Source: Heloderma charlesbogerti (lineage: Eukaryota > Chordata > Lepidosauria > Squamata > Helodermatidae). Taken from it: a DNA stretch of 64,000 bases. The notes beneath the pieces were generated by a model. It saw only the letters and a list, made by a program, of their open reading frames with translations, ran no database searches and was not told where the DNA came from. Location of the stretch: contig JANEZZ010002695.1 in NCBI GenBank assembly GCA_026122225.1, forward strand, positions 62,001 through 126,000, given 5' to 3'. Below are positions 11,188-21,685 of this stretch, piece by piece. The position numbers and the translations under genes were made by a program. Position 1 is the stretch's first letter. Each line of letters opens with the position of its first letter.

Positions 11188-12128
11188 TAGGGGTGGACGA
11201 AAGTCCCTTACCTGTCGTCGAAGGCCGTTCGCGGTGGGGGGGAGCGCTTCGCTGCTCCCCCCGCGAAGTTCAGGCCAGGGGGGGAGGCTTTCCGCCTCGC
11301 CCGGCCGAAATTCAGGCCAGGGGGGAGGCTTCCCGCCTCGCCCGGCCGCGAACGCGAAAGTAAAACAAAACAAAAAAAAACCGGCCCCTGATAGGCTACG
11401 TGACGATTCACGTAGCCTATCACGGCTAGATTTGCAAAGTCAGCCATGATAGGCTACGTGAATCGTCACGTAGCCTATCACGGGTGACTTAAAAAAAAAA
11501 GAAAAAAAGAGTGTACGGATAATGGCGGCCCCCATAGGGAGCCGCCATTCCCGTTCCTTATTTGGTGGCTGTAGTCTACGTAAATGTTTACGTAGACTAC
11601 GGCGAAAATAAGGGCAACGCAAATAGCATTGCCCTTATTTTCGCCGTAGTCTACGTAAACATTTATGTAGACTACAGCCACCAAATAAGGAACGGGAATG
11701 GTGGCTCCCTATGGGGGCCGCCATTATCCGTACACTCTTTTTTTCTTTTTTTTTTTAAAGTCACCCGTGATAGGCTACATGACGATTCACGTAGCCTATC
11801 ACGGCTGACTTTGCAAATCTAGCCATGATAGGCTACGTGAATTGTCACGTAGCCTATCAGGGGGCGTTTTTTTTTTCTTTTATTGCAATGGCGGGGGCGG
11901 CAGCCGGTCGAAAGACCGGCTGCCGCTCCCGCCTCGCTCGAACACCCGCCGAACCGTCGGCCGGACCAGCCACCGGGAGGGACATTCGCAAAAGGTAAGT
12001 CCCGTCCTGGGGGGGGTGCGGGGGGCGGGGGGGGTCCGGAGGATTTCTCTCCGAAACTTGTTCGGGGGGCCGAACGCGTTGGCGCTCGGTCCCCCGAAGT
12101 TTCGGGGAGAAATTCTCCGCCATCCCTA
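11188..12128 (-). mobile_element. Pal-hAT element 6 (B to A, full length)
   Basis: The perfect duplication AGCGTTTG lies at 11180-11187 and 12129-12136. Two 41-bp B units are present. The central TAGTCTACGTAAATG palindromes flank GGCGAAAATAAGGGCAACGC. The A end has ATGGCGGGGGCGGCAGCCGG at 11888 and AAAGGTAAGTCCCG near 11992. Confidence 0.95.
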
Positions 12129-12196
12129 AGCGTTTGTAGCATTATCTTTGGACGTGTAAATATTTAGCAGTCACTAATCTACCATATTACTGGAAT

Positions 12197-12719
12197 AAGG
12201 GATACGTGAACTCACCCCCATCCAGGTTCCCTGGGTACTTGCTTGCCCAGCCCCTGACCCTGGTCACTGGTCCCCGAACTGCACTTGAGCACCTCCCGCA
12301 CTCAGCAAGCAGCCTTCACTCACCCTGACAGCCTCGTTGAGCTCCACAGTCGCCATTTTTGAAAAATAAAATGGTGACTGCAAAGTGCACATATTTGCGC
12401 ACTCACGGGAATGTGCATTTTTGAGAATGTGCATATTTATGTAAGAGCGAAATGTGCATTTTGCTGAAATGAGAATTTTTGCAAATATGTGCATTTTCAC
12501 GCATCTGCAAATCTGCACATTTTTGTGATCGCCGTTTTATTTCTCCAAAAATGGCAAACACCACGAAGCTCGACAAGGCCGCCGGGGTGAGTGTAGGCCA
12601 TTCATCGAGTGTGTGCAGGGGACAAGTAGGGGAAGGGGCTTGGTGAGTGGGGCTTGGGGGTGCAGGCAGGGGCGGTTCTCTGGATTTCTGGACAGAATTG
12701 GGTGCCCGTGCCATCCCTA
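12197..12719. mobile_element. ATG-hAT element 1 (full length)
   Basis: The perfect 8-bp duplication ACTGGAAT flanks it (12189-12196 and 12720-12727). Tips are AAGGGATACGTGAACTCACC and GTGCCATCCCTA. A central AT-rich block (ATGTGCATTTTTGAGAATG type) separates two outward ATGs. The right one at 12551 reads MANTTKLDKAAG and meets GGGGTGAGTG. The left one, on the minus strand near 12356, reads MATVELNEAVR and meets a GTGAGTG. It carries no transposase. Confidence 0.88.
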
Positions 12720-12727
12720 ACTGGAAT

Positions 12728-13265
12728 CTCACCCTTTCCACTTTCCACCTTCGAGGGGATAATCATTCTGGACCCAACTCCTCTACCTTTAACTTCCTTT
12801 GGTTGACAGAGAAGGGCTGCAGCAACTCTGACTGTGCAGAGTCCCTGATCTTGGAAAGCACCAAGTAGGTGCTGTCCCTGTAGGCTGCAGCCCTTCCTTG
12901 CCAACATGGGGAGGTTGGGCTGAAGAGGCAAGAGCTGAAATGTATGTCCCCATCTACACTCCACAAGTCAAATCTGGCATGCATGAAGAGGGTGTCTGTC
13001 ATTTCTTTTCCACTTCCTAGATCAGTAGAGCAGAACCTCAGGCCTGGGGTCCAAATCCAGATGGCCAGGGTTCCCCAGATTGCCATTTCCCCTGGGCCCA
13101 CCCCGTCCCCCAAACAACCAGTTGTTTGGTGGTGTCTTGGCTTTTGTATTGTTTTCCTCCTATCCTAAAAGGTTGAAAAGCCTCTCCTAACGCTTAGTTG
13201 CCGGCAATAGGAGCTTTAAGCTAAAATATGCTGGTGATTTTGGGTTTGGGTCCTGCTCCTTTCCC
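12728..13265. other. No gene seen
   Basis: Non-repeat sequence. Open frames of 74-120 codons on both strands overlap each other and show no known motif. Confidence 0.45.
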
Positions 13266-13790
13266 TTTGGTGTAATGTGGCAAGGAATGGCCATCACAGG
13301 GAAATCAGCCCTTTTGGGGCTCACCAGATTTCCCTGAAGCCCCAGCTCAGCTTGCATTTGAGAGCTGATCCATGGGGTTTTCCCCTAAATCTGGGAACTT
13401 TTTCAGATTTTGTTTTCCTGAAATCACCATTTATGACATTTGCAGTTGCAATTTGCATGATTTATGCAAATTTCAGCTGTAATTTGCTCAATTTGCACAA
13501 ACTGTGGGTGTAATATGCTTAATTTTGTGCAAATTGCACCTGCAATTTGCACTAATTGTGCTGCAAGTCCCACAAATTAAGCATATTAAGACCACAGTTT
13601 GAGTAATTTAAACAAATCAAGGCAAAATTTGCATAAATTATGCAAATTGCAGGCACAAATTGAGTAAATTGAGTTAGAAAAAACACAACAAAACAAACAA
13701 CAACAAAACTGAAAATCCGCAAGCTGGACTGACTCAATACAGATTGAATCAGGCCATCTTATGACCAAGCAGGCCAGAATCCAGAGATAC
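13266..13790. mobile_element. Octamer-rich element (family O) copy 1, approximate ends
   Basis: The GC-balanced arm contains CCATCACAGGGAAATC and GCTTGCATTTGAGAGC. The core is AT-rich with repeated ATTTGCAT, ATGCAAAT and TGCAATTTGC in both orientations (13430-13660). The second arm ends near AAAATCCGCAAGCTGGACTG. It matches 27697-28029 and 46740-47050. Ends are not fixed because no clear duplication was found. Confidence 0.55.
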
Positions 13791-14669
13791 GTCTTTAATA
13801 TAGACTAGCCTATTGAGCAGGCCCATAAAATAGGCACTCTCTAATGTGATGGCAATAAATTGATATGTCTGAGCACTTTGCAATATCTGTCTCACTTGAA
13901 TGCACAGAGTGTTGCTGGTACATCAATGTTCTCCAGTTCTTGCCTTGGTCTCTAAGTCAATACATTTCCCCCGCCCCTAGTTATACCTGGGGAAACATGA
14001 GCATATATGCAAAGGTCACATTCTTTATTACAATCCATTTAAAAATAAATCACAAGGTGAAAGGGGGCATGAGCCGAAAAAGTTAATTCATTTCTTTACT
14101 GGAATAAGAAGACCCCTGGGTAAACATAAGCCTGTTCTGATTAAATTAGTGCTGGGCAAGCTCCTGCAGTCTTGAATCAGATTGGCAGAGACTAAACCAA
14201 ACTATCTTCCCCCCAGATTGGCAAACACCTTGGCTTATTCAAAACCGATCCAAATTGAATCAGAGTTTCTTGATTGGTGGGACCTGTGGGAGCAAATGAT
14301 TGGGTGGAGAAAAATAGAATTCTTTTCCAGGTTAAATTAAAATCTGAGCCAGAGAAGAATTATGGAGCTGTAAGTCTCTCCTCATATTTGAGACAAGCAT
14401 CATGAGCCTGTGGGACCTGCATTTCCAAGCCAGGAAAGATGTGCCTCATTGGCTACCTCTAGATTAAACTGCTTGACAAATTGAAGAGTATATGAATTGG
14501 CATGCTGGATCAGACCAAGTGTCAATTTAGTCCAGAATTCGGTCTACAACCATAGTCAGCCAGATGAAAAACCATGGCCGACCAAATTCCTAGGCATAGA
14601 GGTGATAATAGCCATTTTCTGTATTTTTTCCCAGGCATCTCTGAATGAGAGGCATATTGTGTCTCCTGC
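13791..14669. other. No gene seen
   Basis: Largely unassigned sequence. TAGTGCTGGGCAAGC at 14148 resembles a hAT terminus, but no partner end was found. Confidence 0.45.
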
Positions 14670-15171
14670 AAGGGATGGGGGAGAATTTCTCCCCGAAACT
14701 TCAGGGGGCCGAGTGCCAATGCATTCGGTCCTCCAAAGGTTCGGGGAGAAATTCTCCACCCCCCTGCCCCCCCCCTGGGATGGGACTTACCTTTCACGAA
14801 TGTCGCTCCCGGCGGCGGGTCCCGGCGGTGGTTCAGCAGGTCTTCGTCAGGGGTGGGGGCGGCAGCCGGTCTTTCGACCGGCTGCCACCGCCGCCATTAC
14901 AAGAAAAGCAAAAAAACAAAACAAAAACGCCCTTGTGATAGGCTACGTAACGATTAACGTAGCCTATCATGGCTAGATTTGCAAAGTCAGCCATGATAGG
15001 CTACGTTAATCGTCACGTAGCCTATCACGGGTGACTTTAAAAAAAAAAGAAGCGCGTACGCTAATGGCGGCCTCCATAGGGAGCCGCCATTCGCGTTCCT
15101 TATTTGGTCCCTGTAGTCTACGTAAAGATTTACGTAGACTACGGTGAAAATAAGGGCAACACAAATAGCTC
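14670..15171 (+). mobile_element. Pal-hAT element 7 (A end and centre only)
   Basis: It starts AAGGGATGGGGGAGAATTTC. The A arm is complete: outward donor CACGAATG...GGACTTACC near 14787 and a GGTCTTTCGACCGG hairpin near 14869. Then come two GATAGGCTACGT palindromes and one TAGTCTACGTAAAG palindrome. It stops at about 15171 in the AACACAAATAGC core, abutting Bov-B sequence. The B half is missing, so the duplication cannot be tested. Confidence 0.85.
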
Positions 15172-15430
15172 CCAAGGAGCAAGCGACTTTTAATTTCATG
15201 GCTACAGTCACCGTCTGCGGTGATCTTTGAGCCCAAGAAAATAAAATCAGTCACTGCTTCCATTTCTTCCCCTTCTATATGCCAGGAACTGATGGGGCCA
15301 GATGCCATGATCTTCATTTTTTTAATGTTGAGTTTCAAACCAGCTTTTGCACTCTCCACTTTCACCCTCAACAAGAGGCTCTTTAGATCCTCTTTGCTTT
15401 CTTATAGCTTATGGCTTCACTAAGTTACAC
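15172..15430 (-). pseudogene. Bov-B (RTE) reverse-transcriptase fragment
   Basis: Minus-strand translation gives ESAKAGLKLNIKKMKIMASG, then TDFIFLGSKITADGDCSHEI. This is a characteristic Bov-B LINE segment, C-terminal to the catalytic site. It is cut at both ends and has no intact frame beyond about 70 codons. Bov-B is abundant in squamates, which supports the host assignment. Confidence 0.9.
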
Positions 15431-15470
15431 AAGCCCCTTCGCCAAAACAAAGCAGTGATCCATGAAGGAG

Positions 15471-15790
15471 TACTTCTATTATACGTCACTTCTACTATAC
15501 TTCTACTATACTCTGCTTCTGCTATACTATACTCTGCTTCTACTATACTATACTATACTTCTACTATATTCTGCTTCTACTCTACTCTACTCTACTCTAC
15601 TTCTACTCTACTCTGCTTCTACTATACTCTACTATACTTCTACTCTACTCTACGTCTACTCTACTCTACTCCTACTATACTCTACTTCTACTATACTATG
15701 CTTCTACTATGCTTCTACTATACTACACTATACTTCTACTATACTCTGCTTCTACTATACTATACTCTGCTTCTACTATACTCTGTTTCT
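15471..15790 (+). repeat. TTCTACTATACT minisatellite, about 320 bp
   Basis: Irregular concatenation of TTCTACTATACT, CTACTCTACT and CTGCTTCTACTATA units. It generates spurious frames of 113 and 156 codons rich in Tyr, Ser and Leu. Confidence 0.95.
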
Positions 15791-16555
15791 AGAGTTGTTC
15801 TGAGGACGGCAGATTAGGTGCAATGGCAGTTAGGGCCATTTGCATTGCCGCAGTACACTTTTTAGTTTCTTTGTTTTAAAGAACTCTAATTGAAGAAAAG
15901 AAAGTTGTTTAGCTTTCATAGTGCCATCTTGTGTCTAAAATAGAAATAGCATTTTTTTAAAAAAACAGTTCAGCAAAAGCAAAGTACTGGAGCTTCTTCA
16001 CACGGAGCTTTTATCCTGCTATTGAAATTGCTCACCCACAGAAGTTTGCTGGTCCTTTCCATGATGTCATCAACCCCCAGGGCACACCCAGTGGTATTTC
16101 CTGGTTATTCCATCTCAAAAAGATCTGGAACGAATGAACTATCTCTTTAAAGTTGAAATGTTATATGATTAAAACAGCCACTAGATGGTGCTGTTTCATT
16201 GAGTTCTATGGAACCTTGAAAATTAAAAGCTTCCCCTCTCAGCTATCATGAGGTCACTGCTGTAAACATGGGAAAGCTCCACAACAGGAGGACTGCAGGT
16301 TTTTTTCTCCTTTTCTTTAATGTAAAGGCAGCCCTGGTTAACACCCCAATATTTACTAGAAGATTGCCAAAGGCTAATTTGCATGTAGGCAATCGTTTTT
16401 ATTATAGCTGCAAGTGTGATGCAATTTTACTACTGCAACTTCATGTAGCTCTGGGTGTGACAATATTGTATGCATTATGCAAACTCTCTCTCTCTCCCAC
16501 CCTCCCTCCCCCATCTTTTTCTTTCATACTTTCTCTCTGCAGATCTCTGACAACT

Positions 16556-16590
<35 letters not shown>

Positions 16591-17079
16591 CAGCTTCACT
16601 TCTTATTCATTGCTTGCTCCAGCGTGGTTGATCTGGATTCAGACCGCAGCATGGGAAAAGTGGTTCCACTGGCACCCTCCCTCCCCCCGGAGCTACTATT
16701 TGCCCACAAAGCTGCTATTTGCAGTCATCAATGCTCCAGAGGTAAATAGCTACTTCAAGGAGGAGAGAGTTTAGCAGGAAGCTGCCTTTGGTGCTGTGAT
16801 TCAGTCAGGGTGCACATACAAACTGAAAACTGTGGCTAACTATTAATGCACAATGTGTTCAAGTAAATCCAGAAGGCAGGGGAGCGATACACAGGGGCAG
16901 AGGCTGAGCAAACACATGGGATAATAACTGGAAGGAAGGAGCAGGGAAAATCTGCTTAGACTTCATTATGATGAGAATAGTCACCTTCATAACCCTCTTC
17001 AGAGACGGCGCTCTTTTGAAATCCAACTTGAAACAAAATTTGATCCACCCTTGTTAGTGGTAAGGATAGGGCATATATC
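15791..17079. other. No gene seen; CT-rich tract and (CA)n 16558-16587
   Basis: A pyrimidine-rich stretch at 16484-16545 precedes a CA dinucleotide run. The 168-codon frame at 16268-16774 translates those simple repeats and is not gene-like. Confidence 0.55.
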
Positions 17080-18041
17080 TAGGGATGTATGAAAGTGACT
17101 TACCTTTCCGCGGATTATGTTGATGGTGGGGGGGAGGCATTCTGTCCCTCCCCCTGGAATCCTGGCCGGGGAGGGAGGCACTCCGTTCCTCCCCCTCGGA
17201 ATCCTCGATAGCCGGCTGTGCTCCACAGCAATTCTGCGGAGCCGCCAGCCGGTTCTACCAGCAGCCAGACATCCGGCCGCTGGCTAGCAGGGACGAAAAT
17301 GGCAGCGGCCGTAGCCACCGCCATTTGCGTCCCTGCAGTCAGCCGTGATAGGCTACGTAAATGTTTACATAGCCTATCATGGCTGATTTAAAAAACAAAC
17401 AAACATGCGTACGCAAATGGCGGCGGCCATGGCTGCCGCCATTTGCGTTCTTTATTTTGGCACGTCTTAGTCTACATAAATATTTACGTAGACTAAGACG
17501 GCGAAAATAAGAGGAACGCAAATAGCGTAGATGCTACGCTATTTGTGTTCCCCTTATTTTCGCCATCTTAATCTACGTAAATGTTTATGTAGACTAAGAC
17601 ATGCCAAAATAAGGGACGCAAATGGCAGTGGCCATGGCTGCCGCCATTTGCTTACGCATGTTTTTTTGTTTTTTTTAAGTCAGCCGTGATAGGCTACGTA
17701 AAGATTTTTGTAGCCTATCACGGTGTTTTTTTAAAATCTAGCCGTGATAGGCTATGTAAATCTTTACGTAGCCTATCATGTTTTTTTGTTTTTTTTAACC
17801 TGGAAATGGCGGCGGCAGCAGCCGGTCGGAAGACCGGCCGCCGCCAAACTGCCACCGGAGCTGCCGCCGGAGCCGCCGCTGGAGCCGCCGCCAGAGCCGC
17901 CGCCGCCAGGAAGATCCACCCCAGGTAAGCCTCATCCCGGGGGGGCAGGGGGGCAGACCATTCTGCCACCGATTTCGGGGGGCCAAATGTGCTGGCATTC
18001 AGCCTCCCCGAGATCCGTGGCAGAAGTCTCTGACATCCCTA
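17080..18041 (-). mobile_element. Pal-hAT element 8 (B to A, full-length reference copy)
   Basis: The perfect duplication CATATATC lies at 17072-17079 and 18042-18049. The palindromes can be read in order. GATAGGCTACGTAAATG is at 17346. The ATGGCGGCGGCCATGG mirror is at 17416. The TAGTCTACATAAAT arm is at 17468. The AGCGTAGATGCTACGC centre is near 17530. The same set then follows in reverse, with GATAGGCTACGT repeated near 17687 and 17745. The A exon-like segment runs from the ATG at 17806 (MAAAAAGRKTGRRQTATG...) and stays open for 119 nt to CCAG|GTAAGC. The B arm on the minus strand is open from near 17324, with ICVPASQRPDV in related copies. Confidence 0.96.
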
Positions 18042-18769
18042 CATATATCACATTTTCCTCCTTTGTAAGCGATGACTGGAGTTTGAAGCTGTGGTCCATG
18101 GGGAGTTGTGCATAAAACTTCTTGCTGGCCCTGACTGGCTATAGAACTTTGTGCACACTTGTGCCAACTTCTTTAGTTTTCTTGGATGCTTAGTTTCTAC
18201 ATGTTCCAGGAGATTACGTTTTGAGCTCATAGAGTTACTGGCTCAGCTCCCAGTGGGCTTTGTTCACAAGAACATATTGGAATATAAAAGTAATCTCCTC
18301 TTTTAAAAGACCTTTACAGAAATTTAAAATGCAATTCTGGACCCTAATGTTATTTTAAAAGAAGAAGATGTGCACTTCATTTTCATCAGAGAGTAGATGA
18401 AGTTCAGCTTCACAACTAAGAGGGATGGTCACTTGGGGACAGCCGAAGCACTTGGCCACAGCGCTAAGTCTGGAAACCTGGATTGCCTCCAAACATGTTT
18501 TGTTTCTGATTTTATATATCCAAACTTGTAAAGAGCACTATAGAGAGTATTGGCAGTTTGTTACTTCAGTGTGTGTGTGTGTGGGGGGGTCCTCTATATT
18601 ACTGTTATCCTCAAACACATTGATCAAACACTGGCCAAACAAAACAAAACAACAATCTGGCACTGCAGTCCAACACATCCTATGCTCGGAAGTAAGATCT
18701 ATTGAGTTCAAATGGGCTTATACCCAGGTAAGTGGGTATGGGATTACCAAGTTGATGTAATGATGCATG
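18042..18769. other. No gene seen; palindromic MITE remnant 18677-18755
   Basis: Mostly unassigned. GAAGTAAGATCTATTGAGTTC and CCAGGTAAGTGGGTATGG near the end belong to the squamate palindromic MITE also seen at 11075. Confidence 0.5.
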
Positions 18770-19513
18770 TAGGGATGTCAGAGAATTCCGCGACGGATCT
18801 CGGTGAGGCCGAATGCCAGTGCAATCGGACCCTCAAAATCCATCATGGAATGAAGCCCCTGCCCCCCCAACCCATGAAAGGCGCGTGGGATGAAGTCCCT
18901 GCCACCCCCACCCCACAAATGGCATGTGAAACGGAGCACTTACCTGCTCCTGTCCGCGCTGCTTTGCGAATGGCGGCCGTCCTGGCCGCCATTCGCTTCC
19001 TCCTCTTCCTAGCCGTGATAGGCTATGTAAATACTTACATAGCCTATCACGGCTAATGCAGGGTTGCCATTTGTGTCCCTGCGGAGGCCGTGATAGGCTA
19101 CGTAAGCATTTACGTAGCCTATCACGGCGGGGGGGGGGGAACTCAGCGTACCCAAATGGAGGCGGCTACTGCCATTTGCGTACGCTGGGGATTTTCCCCC
19201 TGCTGTGATAGGCTATGTAAATATTTACATAGCCTATCATGGCTCAATACAGGAACGCAAATGACGGTGGCTATGACAGCTGCCATTTGCATCCCTGTGG
19301 GGCTGCCCAGCAGCCAGATGTATGGCTGCGGGTGGCTGGAGCCAGACAGCAGCTACGTGGCTTGGCCATGGAGCGGAGCCGGCTGGGCAGGATTCCAGGG
19401 AGTGGGATGGAGCGCCTACCCCCCATCGAGGATTCCGGGGGGAGGGACGGAGCGCCTCCTCCACACCACGGATGCCCCTGCGCGGAGCCAGGTAAGGGAT
19501 TCATACATCCCTA
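18770..19513 (+). mobile_element. Pal-hAT element 9 (A to B, diverged subfamily)
   Basis: The perfect duplication GATGCATG lies at 18762-18769 and 19514-19521. It keeps CACTTACCTGC at the A end and AGCCAGGTAAGGGATTC at the B tip. It has three GATAGGCTA(C/T)GTAA palindromes but lacks the TAGTCTACG and AAATAGCG core modules. The A arm differs strongly from other copies after the first 60 bases. Confidence 0.93.
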
Positions 19514-19756
19514 GATGCATGGGATTACATCAAGATTCTTTGTGTATTCTTATACACTGGGAAAAACTCTGCACATTTTCAGATCAGTACGACACCCCAA
19601 ATCACATACTGTTCTTTTGCAATGTTTGATCAATGTGCATGTGCACACACTTTGGTAACATTGAGGGGCAAAAAGGTGGAGGTGAAGTAACTGACAAGAA
19701 AGCTGCAGTAAATTGTACATACTCCAGTTATCCACTTATTTATAAAAAGGAGAAAG

Positions 19757-20297
19757 TAGGGATGTGCGAAAATCACTTACCTTTCACGGATATGCTGATG
19801 GTGGGGGGGGAGGCGCTATTTGTGTTCCCCTTATTTTCGCCGTCTTAGTCTACATAAATGTTTATGTGGACTAAGACGTGCCAAAATAAGGAACACAAAT
19901 GGCAGCGGTCATGGCTGCCGCTATTGCGTACACATTTTTTTTAAAAAAAAAATCAGCCGTGATAGGCTATGTAAACATTTACGTAGCCTATCACGGTGTT
20001 TTTTAAAAACCTAGCCATGATAGGCTACGTAAATCTTTACGTAGCCTATCACTTTTTTTTCCTTTTAACCTGGAAATGGCAGCGGCGGCAGCTGGTCGGA
20101 AGACCGAGCACCGCTGCCCCGCCACCAGAGCCGCCGCTGCCTGGAAGATCCACCGCCGCCAGGAAGATCCGCCCAAGGTAAGTCCCATCCCCGGGGGCGG
20201 GGGGGGTGGCGGCCCATTTCACCACCGATTTCGGGGGGCCGAATGCGCTGCCATTCGGCCTCCCCAAGATCTGTGGTGGAATTCTCTGACATCTCTA
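19757..20297 (-). mobile_element. Pal-hAT element 10 (B to A, internal deletion)
   Basis: Flanks GGAGAAAG and GGTGAAAG match at 7 of 8. The B arm jumps at about 19815 from GGGGGGAGGCG directly into CTATTTGTGTTCCCC of the core, removing the rest of the B end and the left half of the core. The A exon-like frame is open from the ATG at 20076 (MAAAAAGRKTEHRCPATRAA) to AAGGTAAGTCCC near 20175. The right tip is CATCTCTA. Confidence 0.92.
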
Positions 20298-20316
20298 GGT
20301 GAAAGAGAGAATTCAG

Positions 20317-21206
20317 TAGGGGTGGACGAAAGTCACTTACCTTTTCTCGCAGCTTGTTCGCGGTGGGGGGGAGCGCTTCGCTGCTCCCCCCGTGAAGTTC
20401 AGGCCGGGGGGGGAGGCTTCCCGCCTCACCCGGCCGCAAACACAAAAGTAAAACAAAAACAAAAACACGTCCCCTGATAGGCTACGTGACGATTCACGTA
20501 GCCTATCATGGCTAGATCCGGAAAGTCAGCCGTGATAGGCTACGTGAATCGTCACGTAGCCTATCACGGGTGACTTAAAAAAAAAAAAAGGGCGTACGCG
20601 AATGGCGGCCCCCATAGGGAGCCGCCATTCGCGTTCCTTATTTAGTTGCTGTAGTCTACGTAAATGTTTACGTAGACTACGGCGAAAATAAGGGCAACGC
20701 AAATAGCGTTGCCCTTATTTTCGCCGTAGTCTACGTAAAGATTTACGTAGACTACAGCCACCAAATAAGGAACGGGAATGGCGGCTCCCTATGGGGGCCG
20801 CCATTATCCGTACACACTTTTTTTTTTTTTTTAAAGTCACCCGTGATAGGCTACGTGACGATTCACGTAGCCTATCACGGCTGACTTGGCAAATCTAGCC
20901 GTGATAGGCTACGTGAATCGTCACGTAGCCTATCAGGGGATTTTTTTTTTTTTTTCTTTCATTGCAATGGCGGGGGCGGCAGCCGGTCGAAAGACAGGCT
21001 GCCGCTCCCGCCCCGCTCGAACACTGGACGAACCGCCAGCCGGACCCGCCGCCAGGAGGGACATTCAGGGAAGGTAAGTCCCGTCCCGGGCGGGGTGCGG
21101 GGGGTGGGGGGGTGCGGAGGATTTCTCCCCAAAACATGTTCGGGGGGCCGAACACGTTGGCGCTCAGCCCCCCGAAGTTTCGGGGAGAAATTCTCCGCCA
21201 TCCCTA
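20317..21206 (-). mobile_element. Pal-hAT element 11 (B to A, full length)
   Basis: The perfect duplication GAATTCAG lies at 20309-20316 and 21207-21214. The B arm has a single 41-bp unit. The central palindromes are almost unmutated. The A end has an ATG at 20967 and AAG|GTAAGT with the GT at 21074, giving a 107-nt open exon-like segment (MAGAAAGRKTGCRSRPARTL). It lies 19 bp from element 10. Confidence 0.96.
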
Positions 21207-21685
21207 GAATTCAGGAATGGAACACAGGACCGACCAAGTCAAAAAAATATGAATGAAATGGGGGAGTCTTTTTATACATATTAAGAAGCTGCTGAAGGAA
21301 CAGTGCAATGTTTGAAGGAGAAGTGGTAAGTGAAGGGAAGGATGCTTAACTTCTTCCCTATAATCTCTCATTTAGCAGGGATTCCCAGATGCATGTTTGC
21401 TGTGGCTGGGAGAAAGGTTCCTGGGAAGATGAAAGTAGAGAGAAGTTGCAGGCAAAACCTGTTTTCCTATCCACCATGTCTCCCACCTGCAAACCACCCT
21501 TTCTTCCCTCCACATTTTAGGTAATGCTGTGTCAACAATTTCTTCCACCTTTTTCTAACCATTTTCATTCAATTTGATAGAAAATAAATTGTTTTCAAAA
21601 AGAAATTCAACAGAGAAGAAAATTTCAGCGAAATTCTCATGGGCTGGGTTCAGTCTTCATGTGCCTACCTCACTTATGAGATGGC

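Noticed and set aside
15347..15817. 156-codon Tyr/Ser/Leu-rich frame
   Set aside because: It is a translation of the TTCTACTATACT minisatellite joined to a Bov-B remnant.
17806..17925. A genuine host gene first exon (Ala-rich N terminus)
   Set aside because: The same ATG-to-donor segment occurs in most copies of a repeated element, with changing frames. No following exon is recognisable here.
17080..18041. CRISPR-like array from regularly repeated palindromes
   Set aside because: Repeat units differ in type and spacing, lack unique spacers, and form a transposon with target-site duplications in vertebrate DNA.
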